Shown here: piece after piece, positions 16,575 to 25,480 of the stretch
Numbering within the stretch: position 1 is the stretch's first letter
How the letters are laid out: each line of letters begins with the position of its first letter
Assembly: GCA_001914235.1 (NCBI GenBank)
Contig: MQUF01000008.1
Location: 1-64,000 of the forward strand
DNA from: Desulfobulbaceae bacterium DB1
GTDB lineage: Bacteria; Desulfobacterota; Desulfobulbia; Desulfobulbales; SURF-16
Reading direction: 5' to 3'
Length of the DNA stretch: 64,000 bases
Notes under the pieces: model-generated
The model's input: only the letters and a program-made list of their open reading frames with translations
The model's database searches: none
What the model was told of the DNA's origin: nothing
Made by a program: the position numbers and the translations under genes

Positions 16575-18068
16575 ATGATAGGAGCAACCAATAAAAAGCC
16601 AAGCCAGTTCGCTGACGATCTTCTCGTTTATTTTGTCCGGCAGCCGGAAAAAAAACGTCCGCCTGTCTGCAGCGATGCCCTGGTGCAGGAGAGAATTAAT
16701 CAGGCATTTGAAGCCGGCGATTGTCTGGGTAAAAAAGAGGAATGTTTGCTCATTTATCCGCAACGGGTGTTTGAAGGAATTCGAGCGAAACGTCTGCTCA
16801 TCGTCGGCCTGGGGAAAGACGAATTGACCCGGGAGCTTTTTCGGCGGGCCGGAGGAGTGGTGGCGCAGAAAGCCGTGACCTTGAAGGCGGAAAAGCTGCT
16901 CCTGGTGGTTCCGGCGGAGTTACCCTTTGCCGTGGAGGAGATGGCGGAATGTTTCAGCGAGGGATTGATTCTTGGAAGCTATCAGTTCAAAAAATATAAA
17001 AAAGAAGACGAGGAAGAAAAATCCTCTGAGATAAAGAAAGTCGGACTTTATGTGGATTCCGCTTCTCTTGGCGCGGTTCGCAAGGCAATCAGGCAAGGAA
17101 CGGTGGCCGGCCTGGCCGGATCGGCAACCCGCGACATGGCCAACGAACCGGGGAATGTCTGGACCCCCCAGGCCTTTGCCGATTACGGCCGTCAAATTGC
17201 CGAAGAGCATGGCCTGGTCTGCACGGTCATGGAAAAGGAGGAAATGAAAACCCTGAAAATGGGCGGTATTCTTGGTGTCAACCAGGGTTCGGACCAGCCC
17301 CCCAAACTTGTCATGCTTGAGTATCGAACCGGCAGGAAGGTGCCGACCCTGCTGCTCGTCGGCAAAGGCCTCACCTTTGATTCCGGCGGCATTTCGCTCA
17401 AGCCGGGTGAGGGCATGCAGGACATGAAATACGACATGTGCGGCGGTGCGGCGGTCATGGCTGCCATGCGGGCAATCGGCGAGGAGAAACCGGGCCGGCT
17501 GGATGTGGTTGCCCTGGTGCCGGCCACGGAAAATCTGCCCTCTTCCAAGGCGTTGAAACCAGGGGATATTATCAGCCAGTATGGCGGCAAGACCGTGGAG
17601 GTGGTCAATACCGATGCGGAAGGCCGGCTGATTCTGGCCGATGCCCTGGCCTATGGCAAAGAGAAGTTCAAACCGGATGCCATTATCGACCTGGCGACAT
17701 TGACCGGGGCGGTTATCATCGGACTCGGACACCACCGTACCGGACTGCTTTCCAATGATGATGATTTATCCGCCAGGGTGATAGATGCCGGTGAACGCGC
17801 CGGTGAGCCTCTCTGGCGTCTGCCGTTGGGGGACGAGTACAAGGAGCAGTTGAAATCCAAGGTGGCTGATATCAAAAATATCGGCGGCCGGCCGGGCGGC
17901 ACCATCACCGCGGCTGTTTTTCTGCAGCAGTTTGTCGCCAGCACGCCCTGGGTTCATCTCGATATTGCCGGAACGGCTTGGGATTACACGGAAAAACCTT
18001 ATGTGCCGAAAGGGCCTTCCGGCATCGGCGCGCGGACGTTGATTGAGCTGGTGCGAAACTGGCGATAG
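16575..18068 (+). CDS. pepA: Leucyl aminopeptidase (M17)
   Basis: The 497-residue enzyme has the two-domain M17 layout. The C-terminal catalytic domain (about 170-497) shows GKGLTFDSGGISLKPGEGM with metal-binding Lys and Asp, MKYDMCGGAAV, and the signature NTDAEGRLILADAL. These ligate two metal ions in the hexamer that removes N-terminal residues from peptides. Length and motifs are normal. In some bacteria PepA also binds DNA; nothing here shows that. The gene is convergent with the Fe-S oxidoreductase, with only three bases between the stops. Confidence 0.96.
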   Translation: MIGATNKKPSQFADDLLVYFVRQPEKKRPPVCSDALVQERINQAFEAGDCLGKKEECLLIYPQRVFEGIRAKRLLIVGLGKDELTRELFRRAGGVVAQKAVTLKAEKLLLVVPAELPFAVEEMAECFSEGLILGSYQFKKYKKEDEEEKSSEIKKVGLYVDSASLGAVRKAIRQGTVAGLAGSATRDMANEPGNVWTPQAFADYGRQIAEEHGLVCTVMEKEEMKTLKMGGILGVNQGSDQPPKLVMLEYRTGRKVPTLLLVGKGLTFDSGGISLKPGEGMQDMKYDMCGGAAVMAAMRAIGEEKPGRLDVVALVPATENLPSSKALKPGDIISQYGGKTVEVVNTDAEGRLILADALAYGKEKFKPDAIIDLATLTGAVIIGLGHHRTGLLSNDDDLSARVIDAGERAGEPLWRLPLGDEYKEQLKSKVADIKNIGGRPGGTITAAVFLQQFVASTPWVHLDIAGTAWDYTEKPYVPKGPSGIGARTLIELVRNWR

Positions 18069-18071
18069 GTG

Positions 18072-19259
18072 TTACGGCCCGGTCTCTTTTTTTGATGTCC
18101 GTTCCCGTGAAATGAGCGCCGGTATTTTTTTTCTGAACCACCTTTTGAGCAGAAGGCGGTTGAGATAGGTGAACGGCGCTTTTGCCACCCTGACCTTGCC
18201 GGTCATGGTTTTCTCCGGGGCAAAGAGCAGATCGAGAATGTGACTTGTCGGCGTCAATCGATTCAGGAAATTGGCGCATCCGGCGCAGTAGGTGAGAATA
18301 CGTGTGCCGCCGGCTTCGTTTTTTCGTTTCGCGCTCCATTTTCCGGCAAGTTCCGGCAGCAGGCAACTGACCGATCCCCCCTCTCCGCAGCAGACTGTTC
18401 TGCTGCCCGTATGTTTCATCTCATGAATCCGCAGAGATTTTCCGCCGGCCAGTGTGCGTATCGACTGCTGCACCTGTTGATCAAAACGAGTGCCGCACGG
18501 ATCATGAACGGTTATGACGCCGTCTACCAAGGGTGTGGCAGGCGCACCATTTTCCGCCATGAATTCATAGACTGTCTCCACCCGTAATTTTTCTCCATAC
18601 TGTTGAAACACCCGGTAGCAGTTCGGGCAGGCGGTAAGGACTTTTTTTACTCCGTTGGCGAGCAGATAGTCTCTCATTTCCGTAAACATTGTCTGGAAAA
18701 AGTGATCACGTCCCAAATCGTGGGATGGCTTGGTGCAGCAGTCAAGAACAATGCCCAGGCTTTCTATTGATCCGCGCAGATGATGAAAAAGGGCCTTTAC
18801 CTTTTCAGGCCGGGTGCCGGGCAGGGCGCAGCCGGGAAAGAGCACGGTGTCGCATCCCGCCGGCAGGCCGTAATAGGTGAAGCTCCTGGAGGTGCCGCGC
18901 CGTTCATAATTCGTGATGATGTTGTGTTGACGAAAATTCCCTTGGTCCCGCTTGACCGCTTCCCTTCTCATTTCAAGAAACATGGTTGCCGGCGCAAGTC
19001 CGACTTTCGGAGGGCAGACCGCCTGGCAAAGACCGCAGAGGCTGCATTCAAAAGAAAAATCAAGCGGCGGCTCCGTTGCGGAAAGAGCATGAATCGCTAT
19101 TTCTTTCGGGGTGCCGTATTTGCGCAGAAATGCGCATTCTTTCAGGCATATTTTACACGCAATGCATTTTTCCGCATGATCGCGAAGCACCGCCGCAAGT
19201 GGATTTCGTGGGTTTTCAGGGGAAGAAACAATTGGAAAATCTTTATTATAATCGTGCAT
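18072..19259 (-). CDS. Fe-S oxidoreductase with two ferredoxin clusters and CCG domains
   Basis: The 395-residue protein begins with two [4Fe-4S] motifs, CIACKICLKEC (about 32-42) and CSLCGLCQAVCPP (about 72-84). CCG-type (cysteine-rich) segments follow, with CCTKPSH and VCCGEGGSVSC. This is the plan of GlpC, GlcF, LutA and HdrD-like subunits that carry electrons between a dehydrogenase and quinone or a disulfide. No flavin partner gene is adjacent, so the electron donor is unknown. The segment between the two CCG blocks (TACPNCYRVFQQYG, VHDPC) is well kept, so the protein looks functional. Confidence 0.85.
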   Translation of the reverse strand: MHDYNKDFPIVSSPENPRNPLAAVLRDHAEKCIACKICLKECAFLRKYGTPKEIAIHALSATEPPLDFSFECSLCGLCQAVCPPKVGLAPATMFLEMRREAVKRDQGNFRQHNIITNYERRGTSRSFTYYGLPAGCDTVLFPGCALPGTRPEKVKALFHHLRGSIESLGIVLDCCTKPSHDLGRDHFFQTMFTEMRDYLLANGVKKVLTACPNCYRVFQQYGEKLRVETVYEFMAENGAPATPLVDGVITVHDPCGTRFDQQVQQSIRTLAGGKSLRIHEMKHTGSRTVCCGEGGSVSCLLPELAGKWSAKRKNEAGGTRILTYCAGCANFLNRLTPTSHILDLLFAPEKTMTGKVRVAKAPFTYLNRLLLKRWFRKKIPALISRERTSKKETGP

Positions 19260-19633
19260 GAAAAATCAAAAATTAAAAATTATTGTAATGAAGTAACCTG
19301 GTAATCGGCATTGCGAAAATAACCGCCACATGAAAGGGGCCCTGCGCCATACAGCGGTAATTGTCAGGGAAGTGTTTCATTTTAAATATCATAATGCAAT
19401 AAAAAAAATGGGTAAAAGATGTGGTTGCATAAATAGTATATTTTTCTTGCAAAATGCGATTGGGAAATGTTACCTAAAAAAGAATGCTTCTTGTTGATAG
19501 AGGGTTCGGTCTGATTGGGTATTCCGCCTTTTTTGAGGGGGTGAATACCTTTTAAAGGCAATTTGTAACAGGCTTTTTGTCAGGTTCTCCGCAGTCTTGT
19601 TTTTTTTAATGATGATTCAAAAAGGAGAAAAAA
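19260..19633. other. AT-rich non-coding leader between divergent genes
   Basis: This 374-base stretch separates the Fe-S oxidoreductase gene and a small exported protein. It is more AT-rich than its neighbours and has no credible ORF. Its right part holds a hairpin with T run (19517-19553). A TGG...TTGC pattern near 19301 was tested as sigma54 but has the wrong spacing. Confidence 0.55.
19517..19553 (+). terminator. Hairpin with T run upstream of the small exported protein gene (possible attenuator)
   Basis: GGTATTC (19518-19524) pairs with GAATACC (19543-19549), with CGCC/GGGG extending the stem, and TTTT follows. It lies about 80 bases before the ATG at 19634 on the same strand. It could end an upstream transcript or act as an attenuator; no ligand-binding fold could be recognised before it. 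Confidence 0.4.
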
Positions 19634-20032
19634 ATGAAAAACGAAAAAAAAATGATCAAGTTGTTTGGCGGTTTTCTGCTAATGACCGGCGTGCTTGCCC
19701 TGGGTGCCGGTAACGTTTCCGCTGGAAACGACATGGCGGCCATGATGGATGAAGGGATCGCGTATGCTGATTCGGCCACGGCTCAGAAGGTCATCATTAC
19801 CAGGGCGGATACCCGGGCCAGCATGGCAGGGGTTATGGCGGAAGGGATTGCCTATCCGGATTCGGTTATTGCCGATGATGCGGTGGTGGCCAAGATAGAC
19901 CACCGGCTCGCGACTTTGGAAAGCATGGAAAACTGCCTTTGTGAAGATGGATCGGCTTCCGTGGACAGTATGATCGCATCTTCCCGGGAAAAGGCGCTTG
20001 ATGTCATGCCGGCCGCCGGCACGACGAAATAA
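19634..20032 (+). CDS. Small exported protein with internal repeat, function unknown
   Basis: The 132-residue product has a type I signal peptide of about 30 residues ending in VSA. The mature part is acidic and contains two copies of a motif, MMDEGIAYADSAT (about 37-49) and VMAEGIAYPDSVI (about 67-79). A possible third degenerate copy is SASVDSMIASS. The single CLC pair near residue 100 could form a disulfide. A strong AAAGGAG ribosome site and a strong terminator after the stop suggest a well-expressed single gene. I do not recognise a family. It would be periplasmic or secreted. Confidence 0.7.
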   Translation: MKNEKKMIKLFGGFLLMTGVLALGAGNVSAGNDMAAMMDEGIAYADSATAQKVIITRADTRASMAGVMAEGIAYPDSVIADDAVVAKIDHRLATLESMENCLCEDGSASVDSMIASSREKALDVMPAAGTTK

Positions 20033-20060
20033 TAACAGGAAACAGGGGTTCTCCCGGGAC

Positions 20061-20561
20061 TCAGGCGGCACAATCCTTTGTGCCGCCTTTTATTTTGTAT
20101 ATGGCGTGATTTACGGCGGGAAGCACGACCTCGAGATTTTCCCGGGCACCTCGTTCACTGCCGGGAAGGTTGATGATCAGGCTTTCCTCCCTGATGCCGC
20201 ATACTCCCCGGGAGATGAGGGCATGAGGTGTCTTGGCGAAACTTGCCATGCGCATGGCCTCGCTGAAGCCGGGCAGTTCACAGTCGAGCAGATCCTTGGT
20301 TACCTCGGGGGTCCGGTCCGAGGGGCTGACTCCGGTGCCCCCCGTGGTAACGACAAGGTCGATGCCGTCCTCGTCCACCCACTGCAGGATGGTTTCCCGG
20401 ATCATGTCGGGCTGATCCGGGACAATGGTGTAATCGACAACGAGAAAACCCGCCCCGGTAAGCTGTTTCTGCAACTGGGGGCCGCTGGTGTCGACCCGCT
20501 CTCCTCGTGATCCCTTATCGCTGACGGTCAAGACCGCGCACGTGTAAGCGGTTGATTTCAT
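20061..20561 (-). CDS. Molybdopterin adenylyltransferase family protein (MogA/MoaB)
   Basis: The 166-residue protein has the MoCF-binding fold: AVLTVSDKGSRGERVDTSG near the N-terminus, TTGGTGVSPSDRTPE (about 91-105) and a C-terminal LPGSERGARENLEVVLPA. MogA adenylylates molybdopterin before metal insertion; short MoaB proteins share the fold and may do the same. It would serve the aldehyde oxidoreductase and other Mo/W enzymes encoded by this organism. It starts nine bases downstream of the EF-G paralogue stop and is probably co-transcribed with it. The choice between MogA and MoaB cannot be made by eye. Confidence 0.9.
   Translation of the reverse strand: MKSTAYTCAVLTVSDKGSRGERVDTSGPQLQKQLTGAGFLVVDYTIVPDQPDMIRETILQWVDEDGIDLVVTTGGTGVSPSDRTPEVTKDLLDCELPGFSEAMRMASFAKTPHALISRGVCGIREESLIINLPGSERGARENLEVVLPAVNHAIYKIKGGTKDCAA
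20063..20096 (+). terminator. Rho-independent terminator of the small exported protein gene
   Basis: AGGCGGCACAA (20063-20073) and TTGTGCCGCCT (20078-20088) form a perfect 11-bp stem followed by a T-rich run. The hairpin lies inside the last codons of the converging mogA/moaB gene. Confidence 0.85.
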
Positions 20562-20570
20562 ATCCTTCCG

Positions 20571-22634
20571 TTAAACTTCCTTGTTGGCTGCGGCGATGAT
20601 TTTATCGGCAATCTGCGCCGGAACCTCTTCATAATGGGAAAATTCATATTCGTAGGTGCCCCTGCCGCCGGTAATGGAGGTGAGGTCGGGTGCGTAGCCC
20701 AGCATTTCGGCCATGGGTACCTGGGCGGTGACGATTTCCGCGTTGTTGCCGGAGTCCATGCCCATGACCCGGCCTCGTCTGCCGTTGAGGTCGCCGATGA
20801 CATCACCCACGCACTCCTTGGGCATGTAAATCGTCATGTTCATGATCGGTTCAAGCAGGATCGGATTTGACTCCTGGGCTGCTTTCTTGAAGGCCAGGGA
20901 GCCGGAAATCTTGAAGGCCATTTCCGAGGAGTCGACGGCGTGATAGGAACCGTCCACCAGGGCGACCTTGATGTCCACCACGGGATAACCGGCAATCACC
21001 CCTTTTTCCATGGCCTCGATAATACCTTTTTCCACGGCGGGAATATACTGACGGGGAATGACGCCGCCGACGATCTTATCCTCGAACTGAAAGCCGCCAC
21101 CTCGATGCAGCGGTTCCATTTCGATCCAGGAATCGGCGAACTGACCGCGGCCGCCGGACTGCTTTTTGTGTTTTCCCTGCACCCTGGCTTTGCCCTTGAT
21201 GGTTTCCTTGTAAGGAACCTTGGGCGCCTGAAGCTGCATTTCCACCCCGAATTTCCGTTTTATTTTGTCTCCCAGCACCTGCAGATGGACCTGGCCGACA
21301 CCGCAAAGAAGGATTTCCCTGGTTTGCGGGTCGCGGGTGAGCATCAGGGTCGGGTCTTCTTCAAGCATCTTGGAAATGGAGGAAAAGAGCTTATCCTCAT
21401 CATCCTTTTTACTCGGGCTGACGGCAAAAGACATGACCGGTTTGATCGAGTCGAGTCCTTCGTAGACAAGGGGGTTGTCTTTTGTGCAGAGGGTGTCGCC
21501 GGTTGAGGTTTCTTTCAGTTTTGCCAGGGCGACCACCATGCCGGGACATGCGGTGTCAATGGGTTTGACTTCCTTGCCTTCAAGGACCAAAAGCTGGTTG
21601 TATTTTTCAATGACATCCTTTTTGGCATTGTAAAAGGAATCCCCGGTCAACGTGCCGGAAAAGATCCTGAAGATGGTCAGTTGACCGGCATAGGGATCGG
21701 CGGTGGTCTTAAAGACAAGGGCGGAAAAAGGTGCATCGATGGACGGCTGCATTTCAATGATGTCCCCTGTCTGGGGATGGCTGCCGACCTGGCTCGGTCT
21801 TTCATCCGGTGAGGGAAGATACTCGGCGATGGCGTTCAGCAGCAGTTCCGTTCCCAGGTTTGCCGTGGCCGAACCGGGGATGACCGGCGCAAGCTGTCCG
21901 GCTCGAACGGCATTTTTCAGGCCGGCCACCAGTTCATTTTTATCAAGTTCACCTTCCTCCAGGAACTTTTCCACCAGCTCGTCATCGGTTTCAGCCACCT
22001 GCTCCATCAACTGCGCAAGGGCCAGTTCAACATCGTCCTTCATGTCGTCGGGAACAGCGCCTTCCTTTGCCTTGCCGTCCGGAGTAAAGAACCAGGCGCA
22101 ACCCTTGATGACGTCAACCGCGCCCTTGAAATCGCTTTCCGCGCCGATGGGCAGGTAGATGAGGGCGGGATCCTGCGGCAGGCGTGCTTTGATTTCGCCG
22201 ATGACCCTTTCGAAATCGGCCCGTTCCCGGTCCATCTTGTTGAGAAAAATCAAGGTGGGCAGCGATGTGCTTTTGATAAAGGCGGCAATTTTTTCTGTCT
22301 GGTACTTGACCCCCAAAACAGCACCGATGGTGAAAACGGCATTATCCGCCACACGGGCGGCGAATTTCGCTTCATTGATAAAGTTGTCGTCGCCGGGGGT
22401 ATCGGTGAGAAAAATCTGGTGTTTTTTCCAGGTGAGATTATTGAAGGAATTGCTGATGGAGAGTTTCCGCTGGATTTCTTCCGGTTCATAGTCCATGATT
22501 GATGAACCGTCATCAACCTTGCCCAGACGATTTGTCTTGCCCGCTGTAAAAAGCAAAGCTTCGGCCAGGGAAGTCTTGCCGCTTTTTCCATGGCCAAACA
22601 GTGCAACATTGCGAATCATCTTAATATCCTGCAT
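20571..22634 (-). CDS. fusA2: Elongation factor G paralogue (EF-G2 type)
   Basis: This 687-residue GTPase has the EF-G domain series, with DTPGDDNFI as G3 and FLNKMDRE as G4. The C-terminal domains include GRGQFADSWIEMEP and HAVDSSEMAFK. The P-loop reads GHGKSGKTS (residues 14-22) instead of the GHVDHGKTT of translational EF-G. This matches the EF-G2/FusA2 group found beside a canonical fusA, whose cellular role is unsettled. It is not near rpsL, rpsG or tuf. A GGAGG ribosome site precedes the ATG. The sequence appears complete, and GTP binding is plausible because the Walker lysine K20 is kept. Confidence 0.9.
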   Translation of the reverse strand: MQDIKMIRNVALFGHGKSGKTSLAEALLFTAGKTNRLGKVDDGSSIMDYEPEEIQRKLSISNSFNNLTWKKHQIFLTDTPGDDNFINEAKFAARVADNAVFTIGAVLGVKYQTEKIAAFIKSTSLPTLIFLNKMDRERADFERVIGEIKARLPQDPALIYLPIGAESDFKGAVDVIKGCAWFFTPDGKAKEGAVPDDMKDDVELALAQLMEQVAETDDELVEKFLEEGELDKNELVAGLKNAVRAGQLAPVIPGSATANLGTELLLNAIAEYLPSPDERPSQVGSHPQTGDIIEMQPSIDAPFSALVFKTTADPYAGQLTIFRIFSGTLTGDSFYNAKKDVIEKYNQLLVLEGKEVKPIDTACPGMVVALAKLKETSTGDTLCTKDNPLVYEGLDSIKPVMSFAVSPSKKDDEDKLFSSISKMLEEDPTLMLTRDPQTREILLCGVGQVHLQVLGDKIKRKFGVEMQLQAPKVPYKETIKGKARVQGKHKKQSGGRGQFADSWIEMEPLHRGGGFQFEDKIVGGVIPRQYIPAVEKGIIEAMEKGVIAGYPVVDIKVALVDGSYHAVDSSEMAFKISGSLAFKKAAQESNPILLEPIMNMTIYMPKECVGDVIGDLNGRRGRVMGMDSGNNAEIVTAQVPMAEMLGYAPDLTSITGGRGTYEYEFSHYEEVPAQIADKIIAAANKEV

Positions 22635-23065
22635 GAAATCCTCCGTTGTCAGAAAGTGACGGTTGCCGGCGGCAAAAAACAGGGAAAAACAATTTCGACG
22701 ACCGGCAAGGTCATCAGGTTTTAGGTAGGCAAAAGCTGATATTTACATGGAATCGTGAAACTGCTCCTTTTCTGGTTTTTGCAAGTGTAACCTGTTCGAT
22801 TTTCGTGTTTTTCGACTTTTATGAGCGGCTGTTCAAGCGCTGACAATGGCGCATAATATTCTGATGTTATTAATAAAGTCAAGAGGCTACATGTAAAATG
22901 GCGCAAAGTTCATATTTTTTCTTTGAGCACAACGGCGCATCCATTAAAATTAAGACACCGACAGATGAAAAGAACGGGTATGATGTTGCTGTTCCCGCAA
23001 TGTGCAAACTCTGTCTTTTTACCATACATTTCAAAAAAAAATGAATACTTTCTCATGGTGATTTC
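22635..23065. other. Non-coding interval between divergent genes
   Basis: This 431-base interval lies between the divergent EF-G2 and nnr genes. It has no supported ORF on either strand; open frames here lack ribosome sites and family features. The part from about 22840 to 22880 is AT-rich and is the likely promoter area for one or both genes, but no clear -35/-10 pair stands out. Confidence 0.55.
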
Positions 23066-24625
23066 ATGAAGCTTGCCCGGGCCCGCCGGATGCAGGAAAT
23101 CGATGGTGCCGCTGTTGTGAAAACAGGCATCCCGAGTCTGGTTCTGATGGAGAACGCGGGCCGGGAAACGGTATCCCTGCTGCTGCGATATTTCGGCCGG
23201 ATGGAAAGAAAAAAAGTCGCGGTTTTTGCCGGACCCGGCAACAACGGCGGGGACGGCTTTGTCATTGCCCGTCATCTCCTGGAAGCGGGAGCGGAAATGA
23301 CGGTCTATCTCCTTGTCGAGAGCGGGAAAATCAAAGGGGATGCGGCGGTCAATCTGGAAATCGTCAAAAGGCTCGGCGTTTCCGTGCATCTTCTGCTTGA
23401 CGAGGCGGATGCGACCCATCTGCAACTCGATTGCTGCGACGTCATTGTCGACGCCCTTTTCGGCATTGGTCTGAAACGGGAAGTAACCGGTCATTTTGCC
23501 GCCGCGGTGCAGGCGATCAACCGGGCGGGGTGCCCGGTGGTTTCCGTTGACATGCCGAGCGGAATCGACAGCGACAGCGGCCGTATCCTGGGCGTTGCGA
23601 TCCGGGCCGATCTCACTGTAACCTATGGGGTGGCCAAGCCGGGCCAGTTTGTTTACCCCGGCAAGGAGATGGTCGGTGCGCTTGAAATTGTCGATATCGG
23701 CATCCCGGCCCGCATCGTCGGACAGGCGGGTTTGCGATACGAACTGATCGACAGGGACATGGTCGGCTCGTTTCTGCCTGCCAGGGGGCTGAACAGCCAC
23801 AAGGGCACCTTTGGTCATCTGCTGGTGGTGGCCGGCTCCCTGGGGAAAACCGGCGCCGCCCTTCTCGCCGCCCTGGGCGGACTGCGCATCGGCACCGGAC
23901 TTGTCAGTCTTTGTGTCGGGCGGAAACTGAATGCAATTTATGAGTCAGCGCTGTTCGAGGCCATGACCGTTCCCGTCACCGGTGGTGTTGACGGCGCCCC
24001 GGCCATTGCCGATTATGATGAAATTACCCGTGCCATGCAGGGCAAGCAGGCCATGGTGATAGGTCCGGGACTCGGCATGGACGACGGAACAAAGGAACTG
24101 GTGCAGCGAATCTGGCAGCAGGCCGCCATTCCCCTGGTGGTTGATGCCGACGGATTGAATGGACTGGCCGCTGCGCCCGCCCTGCTGAGCCGGGGATGCG
24201 GCGGACCGCGCATTCTGACCCCGCATCCCGGGGAAATGGCCAGATTGACCGGTGTGACGAGCAAGGAGGTCCAGCAGAACCGTATCCGTGCCGCCCTGGA
24301 ACTGGCCGAAAAAGCAAACTGCCATGTTGTATTAAAGGGGGCGGGAACGGTCATCGCGGCCCCTGACGGCAGGGTGGCGCTTAATTCCTCCGGCAATCCC
24401 GGCATGGCGGCAGGGGGCATGGGCGATGTGCTTTGCGGCATGATCGGCGGTTTGCTGGCCCAGGGACTTTCCCCCTGGCAGGCATGCTGCCTTTCGGTCT
24501 TTGTTCATGGCCTTGCCGCGGACAAATTGGCGGAGGAGATGGGGTGCGGATATCTGGCAAGCGAAGTTGCCGGAAAAGTACCCGGAGTGATGAAGCAATT
24601 GTCAACCCCGGGATCGGCAAGCTGA
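23066..24625 (+). CDS. nnr: Bifunctional NAD(P)H-hydrate epimerase / ADP-dependent dehydratase
   Basis: The 519-residue protein joins NnrE (YjeF-N, about 1-215; ENAGRETVSLLLRYFG, FAGPGNNGGDGFVIARHL, DALFGIGL, VDMPSGID) with NnrD (about 230-515; SHKGTFGHLLVVAGS, VIGPGLG, TPHPGEMARLTG, VLKGAGTVIA, NPGMAAGGMGDVLCGMI). Together they repair hydrated NADH and NADPH: the epimerase interconverts the R and S forms and the dehydratase restores NAD(P)H. The fusion is the standard bacterial form and the length is normal. The CBS-domain gene follows 28 bases after the stop and is probably in the same operon. Confidence 0.96.
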   Translation: MKLARARRMQEIDGAAVVKTGIPSLVLMENAGRETVSLLLRYFGRMERKKVAVFAGPGNNGGDGFVIARHLLEAGAEMTVYLLVESGKIKGDAAVNLEIVKRLGVSVHLLLDEADATHLQLDCCDVIVDALFGIGLKREVTGHFAAAVQAINRAGCPVVSVDMPSGIDSDSGRILGVAIRADLTVTYGVAKPGQFVYPGKEMVGALEIVDIGIPARIVGQAGLRYELIDRDMVGSFLPARGLNSHKGTFGHLLVVAGSLGKTGAALLAALGGLRIGTGLVSLCVGRKLNAIYESALFEAMTVPVTGGVDGAPAIADYDEITRAMQGKQAMVIGPGLGMDDGTKELVQRIWQQAAIPLVVDADGLNGLAAAPALLSRGCGGPRILTPHPGEMARLTGVTSKEVQQNRIRAALELAEKANCHVVLKGAGTVIAAPDGRVALNSSGNPGMAAGGMGDVLCGMIGGLLAQGLSPWQACCLSVFVHGLAADKLAEEMGCGYLASEVAGKVPGVMKQLSTPGSAS

Positions 24626-24653
24626 AATTTAAAACAATTCACGTGGAGGAACA

Positions 24654-25112
24654 ATGCTGACAGCAAAAGATATCATGACAACCAAGGTGATCACCGTCAA
24701 TCCCGACATGCCGGTGGAGGGGCTGGCGACCCTTTTGTGGAACAGCAAAATCAGCGGAGCACCGGTTGTCGACGCGGAAGGATCCGTGATCGGCATTGTC
24801 ACGGAAAATGATCTGATTGATCAGACCAAAAGAATTCATATCCCCACCATGATCTCTTTCCTTGATTCGGTCATCATGCTGGAAAGCGGGGCCAAGGTGG
24901 AAAAGGAGCTCAGCAAGATGACCGGCACCACGGCGGGGGACATCTGCAGTAAAAAGGTGGTTTCCATCAATGAAGATGCGCCGATTGATGAAATCGCTTC
25001 CATCATGAGTGAAAAGGGGGTGCATACCATTCCTGTTTTCAGGGGAAAAGAGCTGGTGGGCATCGTGGGCAAGAACGATATCATCAAGACCCTGGCCAAA
25101 AAAGCGGATTAG
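24654..25112 (+). CDS. Tandem CBS-domain protein
   Basis: The 152-residue protein is two CBS modules and little else. The first starts MLTAKDIMTTKVITVNPDMPVEGLA and the second GDICSKKVVSINEDAPIDEIASIM, ending in VGIVGKNDIIKTLAKK. A pair of CBS domains forms a Bateman module that binds adenine nucleotides or related ligands and reports energy state to a partner. No output domain is attached. A GGAGG ribosome site precedes the ATG. Its position after the NAD(P)HX repair gene suggests shared expression, but a functional link is only inferred. Confidence 0.9.
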   Translation: MLTAKDIMTTKVITVNPDMPVEGLATLLWNSKISGAPVVDAEGSVIGIVTENDLIDQTKRIHIPTMISFLDSVIMLESGAKVEKELSKMTGTTAGDICSKKVVSINEDAPIDEIASIMSEKGVHTIPVFRGKELVGIVGKNDIIKTLAKKAD

Positions 25113-25480
25113 CGTTGGGCGTTTCGCGCAAAACCTTATCAAAAATTATAAATGAGCATGGAGCTGTCACGCCTGACATGGATTTGTGGTTGCACAGAGC
25201 ATTTGACACCACTCCGGTCAAAGGATGATTGCAGCCGGGAAGGGTTCATTGCAAGTGAAAAGAGGAATCTTCAGTTGAAAACCATCAAATTTTCAGGGAG
25301 TTATTTTTTCAATTATATTACTATTCTCCTCAAATCTTCTTTCCCAATCAATCAGCCATTGATGCGAGTAATTATATGCCGATGAAGAGCGGCTGGATGC
25401 CGGCCGGAAAAACGATTTCTTATCGTCGCATGGTCATTAACCACGGCTTCGGCTTGTCGAGATAATCCGAGGGTCTCATT
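25113..25480. other. Non-coding interval before the beta-glucan operon
   Basis: The 368-base stretch has no credible gene. A 77-codon frame at 25152 lacks a ribosome site and any family feature. The middle part (25270-25380) is AT-rich and probably holds the promoter of the GH1 operon, though no strong consensus was found. GAGGG seven bases before 25481 is the ribosome site of the GH1 gene. Confidence 0.55.

Noticed and set aside
19300-19320. A sigma54-like TGG...TTGC pattern upstream of the small exported protein gene
   Set aside because: The spacing between GG and GC is 11 instead of the required 10 and the TGGCAC block is poorly matched.
22910-23818. A 302-codon open frame on the minus strand
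   Set aside because: It covers the start of the well-supported nnr gene in antisense and shows no recognisable domain.
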